NCBI GenBank assembly: GCA_038246575.1
Contig: JBBRVU010000096.1
Location: 1-14,676 of the forward strand
DNA length: 14,676 bases
Source of the DNA: JACCUZ01 sp038246575
Lineage (GTDB): Bacteria > Actinomycetota > Actinomycetes > JACCUZ01
Direction of reading: 5' to 3'
The notes under the pieces were generated by a model, which saw nothing but the letters and a program-made list of their open reading frames with translations, was not told the DNA's origin and did not search any database. Each line of letters begins with the position of its first letter. Within the stretch, counting starts at the first letter, position 1. A program made the position numbers and the translations under genes. Of the stretch, positions 6,554-14,130 are shown one piece after another.

Positions 6554-7341
6554 CGCGCGCGCCGGGCGGGCTCGACCTGGACATGTTCGGCGAGCTGGAC
6601 CGCAACGCGGCCAAGCCGTTGGGTGAGCGGCTGGTGACGCGCAACGTCGCCGACCAGATCGTCGATCGGCTGGTGACCGCGGTCGCCCTAGGGGTGTACG
6701 TGCCCGGCCAGCGGTTGCCCACCGAGCGCGAGCTCGCCGAGATGCTCGGGGTGTCGCGGACGGGTGTCCGGGAGGCTTTGCACCGGTTGGCCGAGGCCGG
6801 CTACATCGAGGTCCGCCGTGGGCGCCAGGGCGGGTCTTTCGTCCTCGCCGGCTGGGGACCCGGGTCCGCGGAGATGGTCCGCCGGCACCTGCTGCCCAAC
6901 TGGGAGCGTTTCGAGGCACTCTTCGACGCCCGCCGTCTGATCGAGCCGCTCATCGCGCGGACTGCAGCCCAACGGCGCAACCGGGAGGACCTGAGAAACA
7001 TCAAGGCGGCGCTCGCCCAGTACCGGGAGGCTGAGGACCGGGAAGCGTCGCGACGGGCGGACGAGCTGCTGCACCGGACCGTCGCCGAGGCCACCCACAA
7101 CCCGGTCCTGGTCGGGCTGTCCACGCAGATCCGTTCGCGGGTGAGCCTCAACCTCGGCGCCGAGCCGTACACCCCCCGGATCCGGGAGAAGGCGTCGCAC
7201 CAGCACGACGAGCTCACCGTCGCCATCGACGCCGGCGACGCCGACACGGCTGCCGCCATCGCGGCCGACCACTTCGTGCTCTCCGAGCGCATGATCCGCG
7301 ACCTCGTCCGTCGAGTCCGCCGTGAGGGGGAGACACCGTGA
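6550..7341 (+). CDS. FCD-domain GntR-family transcriptional regulator
   Basis: A 263-residue DNA-binding regulator of the FadR/FCD subfamily. The N-terminal winged helix-turn-helix covers about residues 30-100: GQRLPTERELAEMLGVSRTG (53-72), then VREALHRLAEAGYIEVRRG. The C-terminal ligand-binding FCD domain (about 115-255) keeps the expected metal-binding residues D126, H175, H219 and H241, so a metal-assisted carboxylate ligand is plausible. GTG 6550 overlaps the M20 stop by 4 nt; an in-frame ATG at 6583 is an alternative start that would still keep the whole winged helix. The frame is open far upstream, but that part is a shadow of the M20 gene. The gene has no promoter of its own in view, so it is probably autoregulated through the palindrome at 5249-5276, with the transported compound or its product as inducer. 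Confidence 0.93.
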   Translation: MTRAPGGLDLDMFGELDRNAAKPLGERLVTRNVADQIVDRLVTAVALGVYVPGQRLPTERELAEMLGVSRTGVREALHRLAEAGYIEVRRGRQGGSFVLAGWGPGSAEMVRRHLLPNWERFEALFDARRLIEPLIARTAAQRRNREDLRNIKAALAQYREAEDREASRRADELLHRTVAEATHNPVLVGLSTQIRSRVSLNLGAEPYTPRIREKASHQHDELTVAIDAGDADTAAAIAADHFVLSERMIRDLVRRVRREGETP

Positions 7342-8297
7342 GCGGACGCGCGAGGTTCGTCCTGCGCCGGCTGCTGCTGACGATCCCGGCGCTGTTCGCG
7401 ATGAGCGTCTTCGTCTTCCTCATCATCCGGCTGGTCCCGGGAGATCCCGTGCGCACCATGCTCGGCTTCCGTGCCACCGACGAGAACGTCGCCGAGATCC
7501 GCTCCCAGCTCGGTCTGGACCGGTCCCTGTTCCACCAGTACGTCAGCTGGATCGGTGGGGTCCTGCACGGTGACCTGGGCACCGACTTCGTCAGCAAGGC
7601 GCCTCTGAGTGAGCTGCTCGGCCAGCGCCTGCCGGTGACGTTGGAGCTGACGCTGCTCGCCATGGGGTTGGCGATCCTGGTCGGCGTGCCCCTGGGGGTG
7701 CTGGCAGCCACCGGCTCGGCGTGGATCCGCAGGTTGACCGATGGGTTCGTGGTCGCCGGCGTGAGCATCCCCGACTTCTGGCTGGGGATCATGCTGGTGC
7801 TGCTGTTCTCGGCCACGTTGGCCGTGCTCCCGCCATCGGGGTACGTGCCGTTCACCGAGGACCCGGTGCAGAACCTGAAGTACATGACGCTTCCGGTCCT
7901 CACCCTGGCCGTCGCGGAGGCCGCGTACATCCTGCGCACCACCCGGGGAGCAATGGAAGGCACGATGGGCCAGCCCTTCGTGACCTTCCTCCGCGCCAAG
8001 GGGCTCAGTCATCGACGGATCGTCTACCGGCACGCCTTGAAGAACGCGGCCATCCCGGTGGTCACCGTCATCGGCATCCAGTTCGGCGTGCTGCTCGGTG
8101 GCGCCATCGTCATCGAGACGCTGTTCGCCCTGCCAGGCATAGGTCGGCTGCTGGTCACCGCGATCAACCAGCGCAACTACCCCGTCGTACAGGCCGGCGT
8201 CCTCGTCGTCGCGTCGCTGTTCATCCTGGTGTCGCTGCTCACCGACCTCGTCGTGGGCTGGATCGACTCCCGCGTCGCGGACGGATCGTCGTCGTGA
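7338..8297 (+). CDS. Dipeptide/oligopeptide-type ABC transporter permease (DppB/OppB-like)
   Basis: A 319-residue inner-membrane permease. It starts with a positively charged end and a first membrane helix (about 12-31), then the external segment characteristic of DppB/OppB with RLVPGDPVRTMLG (31-43) and QLGLDRSLFHQYVSW (57-71). Further helices lie near 102-124, 136-165, 184-200, 238-258 and 285-306. The cytoplasmic EAA loop that docks with the ATPases is around 215-235 (FLRAKGLSHRRIVYRHALKN). GTG 7338 follows a GGGGGAGA-type ribosome-binding site and overlaps the regulator stop by 4 nt. It pairs with the next gene to make a heterodimeric channel. The subfamily also carries nickel, opines and glycosides, so a peptide substrate is not certain. 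Confidence 0.93.
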   Translation: MSGRARFVLRRLLLTIPALFAMSVFVFLIIRLVPGDPVRTMLGFRATDENVAEIRSQLGLDRSLFHQYVSWIGGVLHGDLGTDFVSKAPLSELLGQRLPVTLELTLLAMGLAILVGVPLGVLAATGSAWIRRLTDGFVVAGVSIPDFWLGIMLVLLFSATLAVLPPSGYVPFTEDPVQNLKYMTLPVLTLAVAEAAYILRTTRGAMEGTMGQPFVTFLRAKGLSHRRIVYRHALKNAAIPVVTVIGIQFGVLLGGAIVIETLFALPGIGRLLVTAINQRNYPVVQAGVLVVASLFILVSLLTDLVVGWIDSRVADGSSS

Positions 8298-9142
8298 GCA
8301 CGACGGCCCGCTCGTCGCGCGTCCAGGGACGACGGCTGCCGGCGCCCGCGATCGGCGGGGCAGTCATTCTCGCGTTGCTCCTGCTCGTCGCGCTGCTCGC
8401 GCCGTGGATCGCTCCCCACGACCCGGAGGCTGTCGACTCGTCCCGGATCCTGGGCCGTCCGGACTCCTCGCACCTGTTCGGTTCCGACTCGCTGGGCCGG
8501 GACGTCCTCAGCAGGGTCATGTTCTCGCTTCGCGTGAGCCTGATCGTCGCGCTGAGCTCCGTCGCGCTGGCCTCCGTCGTCGCGGTCCCGCTGGGCGCGG
8601 TCGCCGGATACGTCGGTGGCCTGGTGGACAACCTGATCTCGCGACCGCTGGACATGCTCCTTGTCCTGCCCGCGCTGCTGCTGGCCGTCACGCTGATCGC
8701 GATCATCGGGCCCGGCACTGCTGTCGCGGCGGTTGCGATCGCCGTGATCTACCTGCCGATCCTTGCGCGGGTGATGCGCGGCAGCACCCTGTCCGTGGTC
8801 AACCTGGCCTACGTCGAGGGAGCATCCGCACGCGGCGCCGGGCACCTGCGAGTCCTCGCCGGACACGTCGTTCCCAACGCGATCGGGCCGGTGCTCGTGC
8901 AGGTGTCGATCCTGGCCGGCTTCGCCCTGCAGATCGAGGCAGCACTGAGCTTTCTCGGGCTCGGCACACAGCCCCCGACACCATCCCTCGGTCTGATGCT
9001 GTCCGACGGCCGGGACGTCCTCGGCCAGGCCCCGTGGGTCGAGATCTTCCCGGGACTGACCCTGGCGCTCGCCGTGCTCGGCTTCGTCCTGCTCGGTGAC
9101 GGGCTGCGCGCCCGCCTCGACCCCGCAGGCGTGCTGCGATGA
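8294..9142 (+). CDS. Dipeptide/oligopeptide-type ABC transporter permease (DppC/OppC-like)
   Basis: A 282-residue inner-membrane permease and partner of the preceding one. It has the DppC layout: a short charged N-terminus, a first helix at about 19-39 (VILALLLLVALLAPWIAP), the external signature HLFGSDSLGRDVLSRV (60-75), and further helices near 80-108, 120-139, 143-162, 195-220 and 252-270. The EAA loop is near 172-186 (AYVEGASARGAGHLR). ALSFLGLGTQPPTPSLGLML (217-236) is typical of the family. GTG 8294 overlaps the previous stop by 4 nt; longer upstream extensions of this frame fall inside the DppB-like gene and are shadows. The stop overlaps the next ATG by 4 nt. Confidence 0.93.
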   Translation: MSTTARSSRVQGRRLPAPAIGGAVILALLLLVALLAPWIAPHDPEAVDSSRILGRPDSSHLFGSDSLGRDVLSRVMFSLRVSLIVALSSVALASVVAVPLGAVAGYVGGLVDNLISRPLDMLLVLPALLLAVTLIAIIGPGTAVAAVAIAVIYLPILARVMRGSTLSVVNLAYVEGASARGAGHLRVLAGHVVPNAIGPVLVQVSILAGFALQIEAALSFLGLGTQPPTPSLGLMLSDGRDVLGQAPWVEIFPGLTLALAVLGFVLLGDGLRARLDPAGVLR

Positions 9143-10122
9143 GCGACCCGGTCCTGACGGTCCAGGACCTGCGAGTCGACTTCGACACCCCAGAGGGTCT
9201 GCTGTCCGCGGTCGACGGCGTAAGCCTGTCCGTGGCGCCCGGGGAGATCGTCGGGCTGGTGGGGGAGAGCGGCTGCGGCAAGTCCACGCTGGCCAACGCC
9301 GTGATGGGGCTGCTGCCCCGACAGGCCACGGTCTCCGGCGCGGCGTCGCTGGCCGGCCAGCCGCTGATCGGTCTGGCCGAGTCCCAGTTGCGGGCGCTCC
9401 GCGGGGACCGGATCTCGATGATCTTCCAGGACCCGTCGACCAGCCTCGACCCGACGTTCTCCGTCGGGGAGCAGGTGGCCGAGACGATCCGCGCGCACCG
9501 ATCGGTCGGCCGGGCCGATGCCAAGGCGCAGGCGATCCGGTTGATGACCGAGGTGGGCATCCCTGACGCGGCCAGCCGCTACGCCGATCCCCCGCACCGC
9601 TTCTCGGGCGGCATGCGGCAGCGTGTCGTCATCGCGGCGGCGCTGGCCAACCAGCCCGCCATGCTCGTCGCGGACGAGCCGACCACCGCCCTCGACGTGA
9701 CCATCCAGGCGCAGATCCTGCGGCTGATCGCCGGACTGTGCCGGGACCAGGGCACGGCGGTCCTGCTCATCACCCATGACCTCGGCGTCGTCGCCCAGGT
9801 CTGCGACCGGGTCGGGGTCATGTACGCCGGCCAGCTCGTGGAGCAGGCTCCGGTCGGTCGGCTGTTCGCCGAGCCGCAGCATCCCTACACCCAGGCGCTG
9901 CTCGCGGCCCTGCCGACTGCCCACGCGAAGCCCGGCGAGCTCGCGGTGATCCCCGGGCAGGTGCCGGACCTGGCCGGGCCGCTGCCGGGCTGCCGTTTCC
10001 TCGACCGGTGCGCGCTGGCCCGGGCGGAGTGCCGGACGAAGCCCGAGCCGGTGGCTGTCGGAGCCACCCGGGTGGCCTGCTGGGACGTCAGTGCCCGCCT
10101 CGCCGACGAGGCGATCGCATGA
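9139..10122 (+). CDS. ABC transporter ATP-binding protein (DppD/OppD-like)
   Basis: A 327-residue ATPase that energises import on the cytoplasmic face. Motifs in order are Walker A GESGCGKST (42-50), Q-loop FQDPSTSLDP (96-105), signature FSGGMRQRV (155-163), Walker B MLVADEPT (175-182) with catalytic E180, and switch H213 in ITHDLG. The C-terminal oligopeptide-transport extension carries a cysteine group (PGCRFLDRCALARAEC, then ACWDV). In several Dpp/Opp ATPases such cysteines are known to bind a 4Fe-4S cluster. ATG 9139 overlaps the permease stop by 4 nt. It forms a heterodimer with the next gene product. Confidence 0.95.
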   Translation: MSDPVLTVQDLRVDFDTPEGLLSAVDGVSLSVAPGEIVGLVGESGCGKSTLANAVMGLLPRQATVSGAASLAGQPLIGLAESQLRALRGDRISMIFQDPSTSLDPTFSVGEQVAETIRAHRSVGRADAKAQAIRLMTEVGIPDAASRYADPPHRFSGGMRQRVVIAAALANQPAMLVADEPTTALDVTIQAQILRLIAGLCRDQGTAVLLITHDLGVVAQVCDRVGVMYAGQLVEQAPVGRLFAEPQHPYTQALLAALPTAHAKPGELAVIPGQVPDLAGPLPGCRFLDRCALARAECRTKPEPVAVGATRVACWDVSARLADEAIA

Positions 10123-11099
10123 GCCCGCTGCTGCAGGTCGACGGCCTGGTCAAGACCTTCTCCGTGCCCGCCGGGCTGTTCCGGCGCCGCGCGGTCTCCG
10201 CCGTGGCCGGTGTGTCCCTCGATGTACGGGCTGGCGAGGTGCTGGGACTTGTCGGTGAGTCCGGCAGCGGGAAGACCACGCTGGGCCGCTGCGTGCTCGG
10301 CATGACACCGGTAGACGCCGGGAGCATCACCTTCGACGGGGACGACGTCACCACCCTCACCGGCCGCCGGCGCGCGGAGTTCCGCCGCCGGGTCCAGCCG
10401 GTCTTCCAGGACCCCTATGCCAGCCTCGACCCGCGCTGGACCGTGGGCCGCAGCGTCCGGGAGGCTCTCGACGCGCACCGCACCGGCACTCCCGCGGACC
10501 GGGACCGCCGGGTCCTCGACCTGCTTGACCGGGTCGGCCTGAACGCGTCGTCCGTAGGCCGCCTGCCCCGTCAGCTCTCCGGCGGCCAGCGGCAGCGGGT
10601 CGGTGTCGCCGCCGCGCTCGCCAGCGGTCCGGACCTGATCGTCGCGGACGAGCCGGTGTCCGCGCTCGACGTCAGCGTGCAGGCCCAGGTGCTCAACCTG
10701 TTCGCGGACCTGCAGCGCGACCTCGGGGTGGCCGTGCTGTTCATCGCCCACGACCTGGCGGTCGTCGAGCACCTCAGCCAGCGGGTGGCGGTCATGTACC
10801 TCGGCCGGCTCGCCGAGATCGGCACCACCCGGGAGATCTTCCGCGACCCGCGCCATCCGTACACCCGAGCTCTGATCCAGGCGATCCCCCATCCGGACCC
10901 GGCCCACCGGGTCGAGGCCGTGCCGCTGACGGGGGAGATCCCCAGCCCCCTGGACCCGCCGACCGGGTGCCGGTTCCACCCGCGCTGCCCGCTCGTCACC
11001 GATGCCTGCCACCGGGTCCGCCCGGAGCTCGAGCCCGTCCATCCCTCGCACCAGGCGGCCTGCCTGGTGACCGCCCCATCCGCGCACGTCCACCCGTAA
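10119..11099 (+). CDS. ABC transporter ATP-binding protein (DppF/OppF-like)
   Basis: A 326-residue ATPase, second half of the nucleotide-binding pair. Motifs are Walker A GESGSGKTT (46-54), Q-loop FQDPYASLDPRW (96-107), signature LSGGQRQRV (153-161), Walker B LIVADEPVSALDV (173-185) with E178, and switch H211 in IAHDLAV. The C-terminus has the oligopeptide extension with PTGCRFHPRCPLVTDAC and a fourth Cys in QAACLV, again suitable for an Fe-S cluster. Both ATPases keep all catalytic motifs, so both sites look active. The start overlaps the previous stop by 4 nt. A same-frame open stretch further upstream (from 10008) lies inside the previous gene and is not coding. Confidence 0.95.
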   Translation: MSPLLQVDGLVKTFSVPAGLFRRRAVSAVAGVSLDVRAGEVLGLVGESGSGKTTLGRCVLGMTPVDAGSITFDGDDVTTLTGRRRAEFRRRVQPVFQDPYASLDPRWTVGRSVREALDAHRTGTPADRDRRVLDLLDRVGLNASSVGRLPRQLSGGQRQRVGVAAALASGPDLIVADEPVSALDVSVQAQVLNLFADLQRDLGVAVLFIAHDLAVVEHLSQRVAVMYLGRLAEIGTTREIFRDPRHPYTRALIQAIPHPDPAHRVEAVPLTGEIPSPLDPPTGCRFHPRCPLVTDACHRVRPELEPVHPSHQAACLVTAPSAHVHP

Positions 11100-11120
11100 C
11101 CCGACGAGGAGAAGAAGCCG

Positions 11121-11921
11121 GTGCCCACTGCCCACGTCAACGGAATCGACATCAACTACCAGCTGGAGGGAGATGGTCCGGAGACCATCGTCCTGGTCAA
11201 CGGTCTTGCCGACGCGCTCGACTCGTGGGACTTCCAGGTGCCGGCGCTGCTCGAGGCCGGGCTCCGCGTGCTTCGGTTCGACAACCGCGGGATCGGCGCG
11301 ACCGATGCGCCGGCCGGCCCCTACACCTCCCGCATGCTCGCCGACGACGCCAAGGCGCTGGTGGACGAGCTCGGCATCGCCGACTTCCATCTGATGGGGG
11401 TGTCGATGGGGGGCATGATCTGCCAGGAGTACGCGCTGGCGCACGGCGGCGACCTGAAGTCCCTCACGCTGGCCTGCACCTATGCCGCACCCGGGCCCTT
11501 CTGCACGCGCATGTTCGCGATGTGGGCGGACCTGGCGACCCCGCTCGGGGTGCCGTTCGTCATGCGCGACGTGACCCTGTGGGCGTTCACCGTGCCGTTC
11601 TTCTCCGAGCGCCCGGACGAGGCCAAGGAGTTCGAGGAGGCGATGGCGGGACTGGACATGACCGTCGAGGCCTACCTGTCCCAGCTCAACGTCATCACGA
11701 CCCACGACGCACTCGACCGGCTCGCGGGCATCGACGTCCCGACCCTGGTGCTGGCAGGCGAGGAGGACATCCTCATCCCGGTCAGCCTGTCCCGTGCCCT
11801 GCACGATGCGGTTCCGGGCTCCCGCTGGGCCACGACCCCGGGCGGGCACGCCTGCCTCTGGGAGCACCCCGACGCGTTCAACGAAGCACTGATCGACTTC
11901 GTCCGCTCGCCCGCCAGCTGA
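11121..11921 (+). CDS. Alpha/beta-fold hydrolase (enol-lactonase/esterase-like)
   Basis: A 266-residue cytoplasmic alpha/beta hydrolase. The catalytic triad is visible as S95 in GVSMGG, D216 in LAGEEDIL and H243 in GGHACLW. The oxyanion strand reads LVNGLADAL (25-33), with Asn instead of the common His-Gly, as in PcaD-type 3-oxoadipate enol-lactonases; LRFDNRGIGATDAP (51-64) is also typical. GTG 11121 has GAGGAG (11106-11111) 9 nt upstream, and the gap to the previous gene is only 21 bp, so it belongs to the operon. It probably hydrolyses an ester, lactone or C-C bond in the imported compound or its deacylated product. The exact substrate is not identifiable. Confidence 0.88.
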   Translation: MPTAHVNGIDINYQLEGDGPETIVLVNGLADALDSWDFQVPALLEAGLRVLRFDNRGIGATDAPAGPYTSRMLADDAKALVDELGIADFHLMGVSMGGMICQEYALAHGGDLKSLTLACTYAAPGPFCTRMFAMWADLATPLGVPFVMRDVTLWAFTVPFFSERPDEAKEFEEAMAGLDMTVEAYLSQLNVITTHDALDRLAGIDVPTLVLAGEEDILIPVSLSRALHDAVPGSRWATTPGGHACLWEHPDAFNEALIDFVRSPAS

Positions 11922-11950
11922 CACCCGCCAGCTGACACCTGCCAACTGAC
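11909..11950 (+). repeat. Three tandem 14-bp repeats placing a TGA in every frame
   Basis: Three adjacent 14-bp units lie at 11909-11922 (GCCCGCCAGCTGAC), 11923-11936 (ACCCGCCAGCTGAC) and 11937-11950 (ACCTGCCAACTGAC). The first contains the real stop codon of the alpha/beta hydrolase (11919-11921). Because 14 is not a multiple of 3, the TGAs at 11919, 11933 and 11947 fall in three different frames. The array ends 3 bp before the AGGAG ribosome-binding site (11954-11958) of the binding-protein gene. Confidence 0.9.
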
Positions 11951-11964
11951 CCCAGGAGACAACG

Positions 11965-13566
11965 ATGAACGACACCACCACCACGGGCGAGCTCAGCCGG
12001 CGGGACCTGCTGCAACGCGCAGGTCTGCTCGGCATGGTCCTGGTCGGGGGACCGGCCTTCCTTGCTGCCTGCGGCACCGACGACACCGCCAAGCCGGCTC
12101 CCGGCACCTCCGGGTCGGGCGGTGCCGCGCAGGCGGGCGGCACCCTGATCGCGGCACTCACCGGCGAGCCCGACAGCCTCGACCCGGCGACGTCCTCGAT
12201 CTACACCGGCGCGCAGGTCTACGACAACATCTTCAGCAAGCTGCTCACGATCGACGCCGACGGAAACTTCGTGGGTCGGCTGGCGACCAAGTGGACGCCG
12301 ACCGACGACACCACGTGGACGTTCGACCTGGTGGACAACGCGGTCTTCCACAACGGGGAGAAGTTCAGCAGCGCCGACGTGAAGTACACCTTCGAGCGGA
12401 TCCTCGACCCGAAGACGGCGAGTGCCTACGCCGGGTTGTACACCGCGATCGACTCGGTGGAGACGCCGACGCCGACGCAGGCGGTGTTCAAGCTCAAGAC
12501 TCCGTACGGCCCCTTCCTGACCAACCTGGCCAACAACGGCGAGATCGTGAACCAGAAGGCGATCGAGTCCGATGACCCCGCACGGAAGCCAGTGGGAACT
12601 GGCCCTTTCGAGTTCGTCGAGTGGGTCCAGGGCGACCACCTCACACTGAAGAAGTTCGACAAGTACTTCGAGACCGGCCGGCCGCTGGTGGACCTGGTCG
12701 AGTTCAAGTTCCTGCTGGTCGACCAGGGGCGCATCGACGCACTGTCGTCCGGGGAGGTCAACTGGGTCGACGCCATCCCGCTGCAGCAGATCGATGCCCT
12801 CAAGAACGACACCCGCTTCACCTACGTGACCAGCCCGGTGTCCGGGATCCCGGACTTCCTGGCGCTCAACACCGCCAAGGCCCCGTTCGACAAGCCGGAG
12901 GTGCGCCAGGCGGTGGCCTGGGCGCTGGACCGCGCGGCCATCCGGGACCTGGCCTACTTCGGCAGCGGCGAGATCGGGGTCGAAGAGGTCCCGAGCGGTT
13001 CGACCTGGTACGACGGTGAAGACCCCTACGCCTCGGGACCGGACGTCGCCAAGGCCAAAGCCCTGCTGGCCAAGGCCGGCTTCCCCGACGGACTGACCGT
13101 GGAGTACCTCGGCCTGCCGCAGTACCCCGAGCTGCTCAAGACCGGTCAGGTGGTGCGTGACCAGCTCAAGGCCATCGGGATCGACATGACCATCAAGCAG
13201 GTCGACGTGTCCGTCTGGTTCGACGACTTCTCGACCGGCAACTACCAGATCACCAGCGCGTACCAGGAGCGGACGCTCGACCCCGACAACTTCTACTCGC
13301 TGGTGATGAAGTCCGGTGGGCCCATCAACACGACGGCCTACTCGAACCCGCAGGTCGACAAGCTGATCGACCAGGCGGCGACATCGACCGACGAGGCCGA
13401 GCGCAAGTCGCTGTACACGCAGATCAGGAAGATCGTGCGCGAGGAGGCTCCGATCATCTTCGTCCACTACGAGACCTTGAACTACCTGATGCAGAAGAAG
13501 GTCGTGGGAAGCACGGTGACCCCGACGCTCGAGCTCAACCTCAAGGACGTCGGTTTCACCGGGTAA
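11965..13566 (+). CDS. ABC transporter substrate-binding lipoprotein, family 5 (DppA/OppA-like)
   Basis: A 533-residue extracellular solute-binding protein anchored to the membrane as a lipoprotein. The N-terminus has a twin-arginine motif (SRRDLLQRAG, R12-R13), a hydrophobic stretch (20-34) and the lipobox LAAC with C36, followed by a low-complexity linker (37-58). The mature part starts with GGTLIAALTGEPDSLDPATS and continues with the family 5 signature region AVFHNGEKFSSADVKYTFER. AGG-type ribosome-binding site AGGAG lies 6 nt before ATG 11965. It is the last gene of the operon, 43 bp after the hydrolase, and supplies the specificity of the permease/ATPase genes upstream. The Tat signal suggests export in a folded state. 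Ligand identity is unknown; family 5 proteins bind peptides, opines, sugars and metals. Confidence 0.94.
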   Translation: MNDTTTTGELSRRDLLQRAGLLGMVLVGGPAFLAACGTDDTAKPAPGTSGSGGAAQAGGTLIAALTGEPDSLDPATSSIYTGAQVYDNIFSKLLTIDADGNFVGRLATKWTPTDDTTWTFDLVDNAVFHNGEKFSSADVKYTFERILDPKTASAYAGLYTAIDSVETPTPTQAVFKLKTPYGPFLTNLANNGEIVNQKAIESDDPARKPVGTGPFEFVEWVQGDHLTLKKFDKYFETGRPLVDLVEFKFLLVDQGRIDALSSGEVNWVDAIPLQQIDALKNDTRFTYVTSPVSGIPDFLALNTAKAPFDKPEVRQAVAWALDRAAIRDLAYFGSGEIGVEEVPSGSTWYDGEDPYASGPDVAKAKALLAKAGFPDGLTVEYLGLPQYPELLKTGQVVRDQLKAIGIDMTIKQVDVSVWFDDFSTGNYQITSAYQERTLDPDNFYSLVMKSGGPINTTAYSNPQVDKLIDQAATSTDEAERKSLYTQIRKIVREEAPIIFVHYETLNYLMQKKVVGSTVTPTLELNLKDVGFTG

Positions 13567-13568
13567 CA

Positions 13569-13594
13569 CCTGGGTGCCGCACGCTTCCACCAGG
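13569..13594 (+). terminator. Weak hairpin just after the transporter operon
   Basis: CCTGGGTG (13569-13576) can pair with CACCAGG (13588-13594) as a 7-bp stem with one bulged G and an 11-nt loop, starting 3 nt after the stop codon. There is no T-run behind it, so it is a weak intrinsic terminator at most, or an mRNA 3'-end stabiliser. Confidence 0.3.
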
Positions 13595-13603
13595 GCAGTT
13601 CCT

Positions 13604-13614
13604 GACCTAGGGTC
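13604..13614. promoter_or_regulatory. Candidate promoter/operator upstream of the ANTAR gene
   Basis: GACC and GGTC form an inverted repeat around TAG (13604-13614). The sequence TAGGGT at 13608-13613 resembles actinobacterial -10 elements and would start transcription near 13620, leaving a leader of about 100 nt before the ATG at 13720. A wider 6-bp repeat, CAGTTC (13596-13601) and GAACTG (13623-13628), surrounds it. No good -35 is visible. The assignment rests on short matches. Confidence 0.3.
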
Positions 13615-13633
13615 GAGTTGACGAACTGCGTCG

Positions 13634-13686
13634 CCCCGGACCCGGTGACCCGTCGCAGACAATCAGCGCGTACACCGGGTCGGGGG
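13634..13686 (+). promoter_or_regulatory. Strong inverted repeat in the leader of the ANTAR gene
   Basis: The arms are CCCC-g-GACCCGGTG (13634-13647) and CACCGGGTC-g-GGGG (13673-13686): 13 of 14 pairs match, with a single G-G mismatch and a 25-nt loop. The right arm is followed by TTGT and lies 34 nt before the ATG at 13720. It could be a terminator of the transporter operon, a leader hairpin controlling the ANTAR gene, or a DNA operator with widely spaced half-sites. The base pairing is certain; the role is inferred. Confidence 0.6.
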
Positions 13687-13719
13687 TTGTCGCAGGACAT
13701 GACGGACCATGAAGGAACG

Positions 13720-14112
13720 ATGCCTGAGGAGCCGGCCGTCCGGCTGACGGTGGCCGTCCTGGCTGCGGTCCGCGCCTCGCCTTCGCGTGGCGACTCGCCG
13801 TGGGAGGAGATCGCCGAGCTGCGTGCTGAGATCACGCAGCTGCAAGGCGCACTGCTGACCCGGGCGGTGATCGACCAGGCCAAGGGCCTGTTGATGGGCG
13901 TGCACGGCTGCGACAGCGAGGACGCTTTCGCCGTCCTGTCGCGTGTCTCCCAGCACCACAACGTCAAGCTCCGGGTGGTGGCCGCAGCCCTGGTCGGGCT
14001 GGCCCCGTCGCCTGATCACGCCCCGGTCACCATCGACCCGGCGACCGCTGCGGCGGCGCGCGACGCGCTGGGGGTCCGGGCCAAGATCCCCAGGGAACTG
14101 CCAGGCTCGTGA
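13720..14112 (+). CDS. ANTAR-domain RNA-binding antiterminator protein
   Basis: A 130-residue protein whose ANTAR domain spans about residues 38-93: ITQLQGALLTRAVIDQAKGLLMG (38-60), then DSEDAFAVLSRVSQHHNVKLR (65-85). Key conserved positions are present: A44, R48, I51, A54, K55, G56, M59, A69, F70, S77 and N81. ANTAR proteins bind paired small hairpins in nascent RNA and stop termination. A short N-terminal segment with an AEL/EIT helix (30-42) may form a coiled coil; there is no PAS, GAF or receiver domain, so the signal input is not evident. ATG 13720 has AAGGA 3 nt upstream; the in-frame ATG at 13699 (AGGA 1 nt upstream) and TTG at 13618 are alternatives. It stands alone, 153 bp after the binding-protein gene, and is followed 63 bp later by a secreted-protein gene. 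Confidence 0.85.
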   Translation: MPEEPAVRLTVAVLAAVRASPSRGDSPWEEIAELRAEITQLQGALLTRAVIDQAKGLLMGVHGCDSEDAFAVLSRVSQHHNVKLRVVAAALVGLAPSPDHAPVTIDPATAAAARDALGVRAKIPRELPGS

Positions 14113-14130
14113 CAAGGACCTCCCATCTGC

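Noticed and set aside
9885..12161. Minus-strand open frame of 758 codons
   Set aside because: It lies antisense to an ATPase end, a whole ATPase, a hydrolase and the binding-protein start, all with clear catalytic motifs. Long antisense frames are expected in high-GC DNA.
11878..13662. Minus-strand open frame of 594 codons
   Set aside because: It is antisense to the complete substrate-binding protein gene; its product is Val/Arg/Gly/His-rich and shows no domain.
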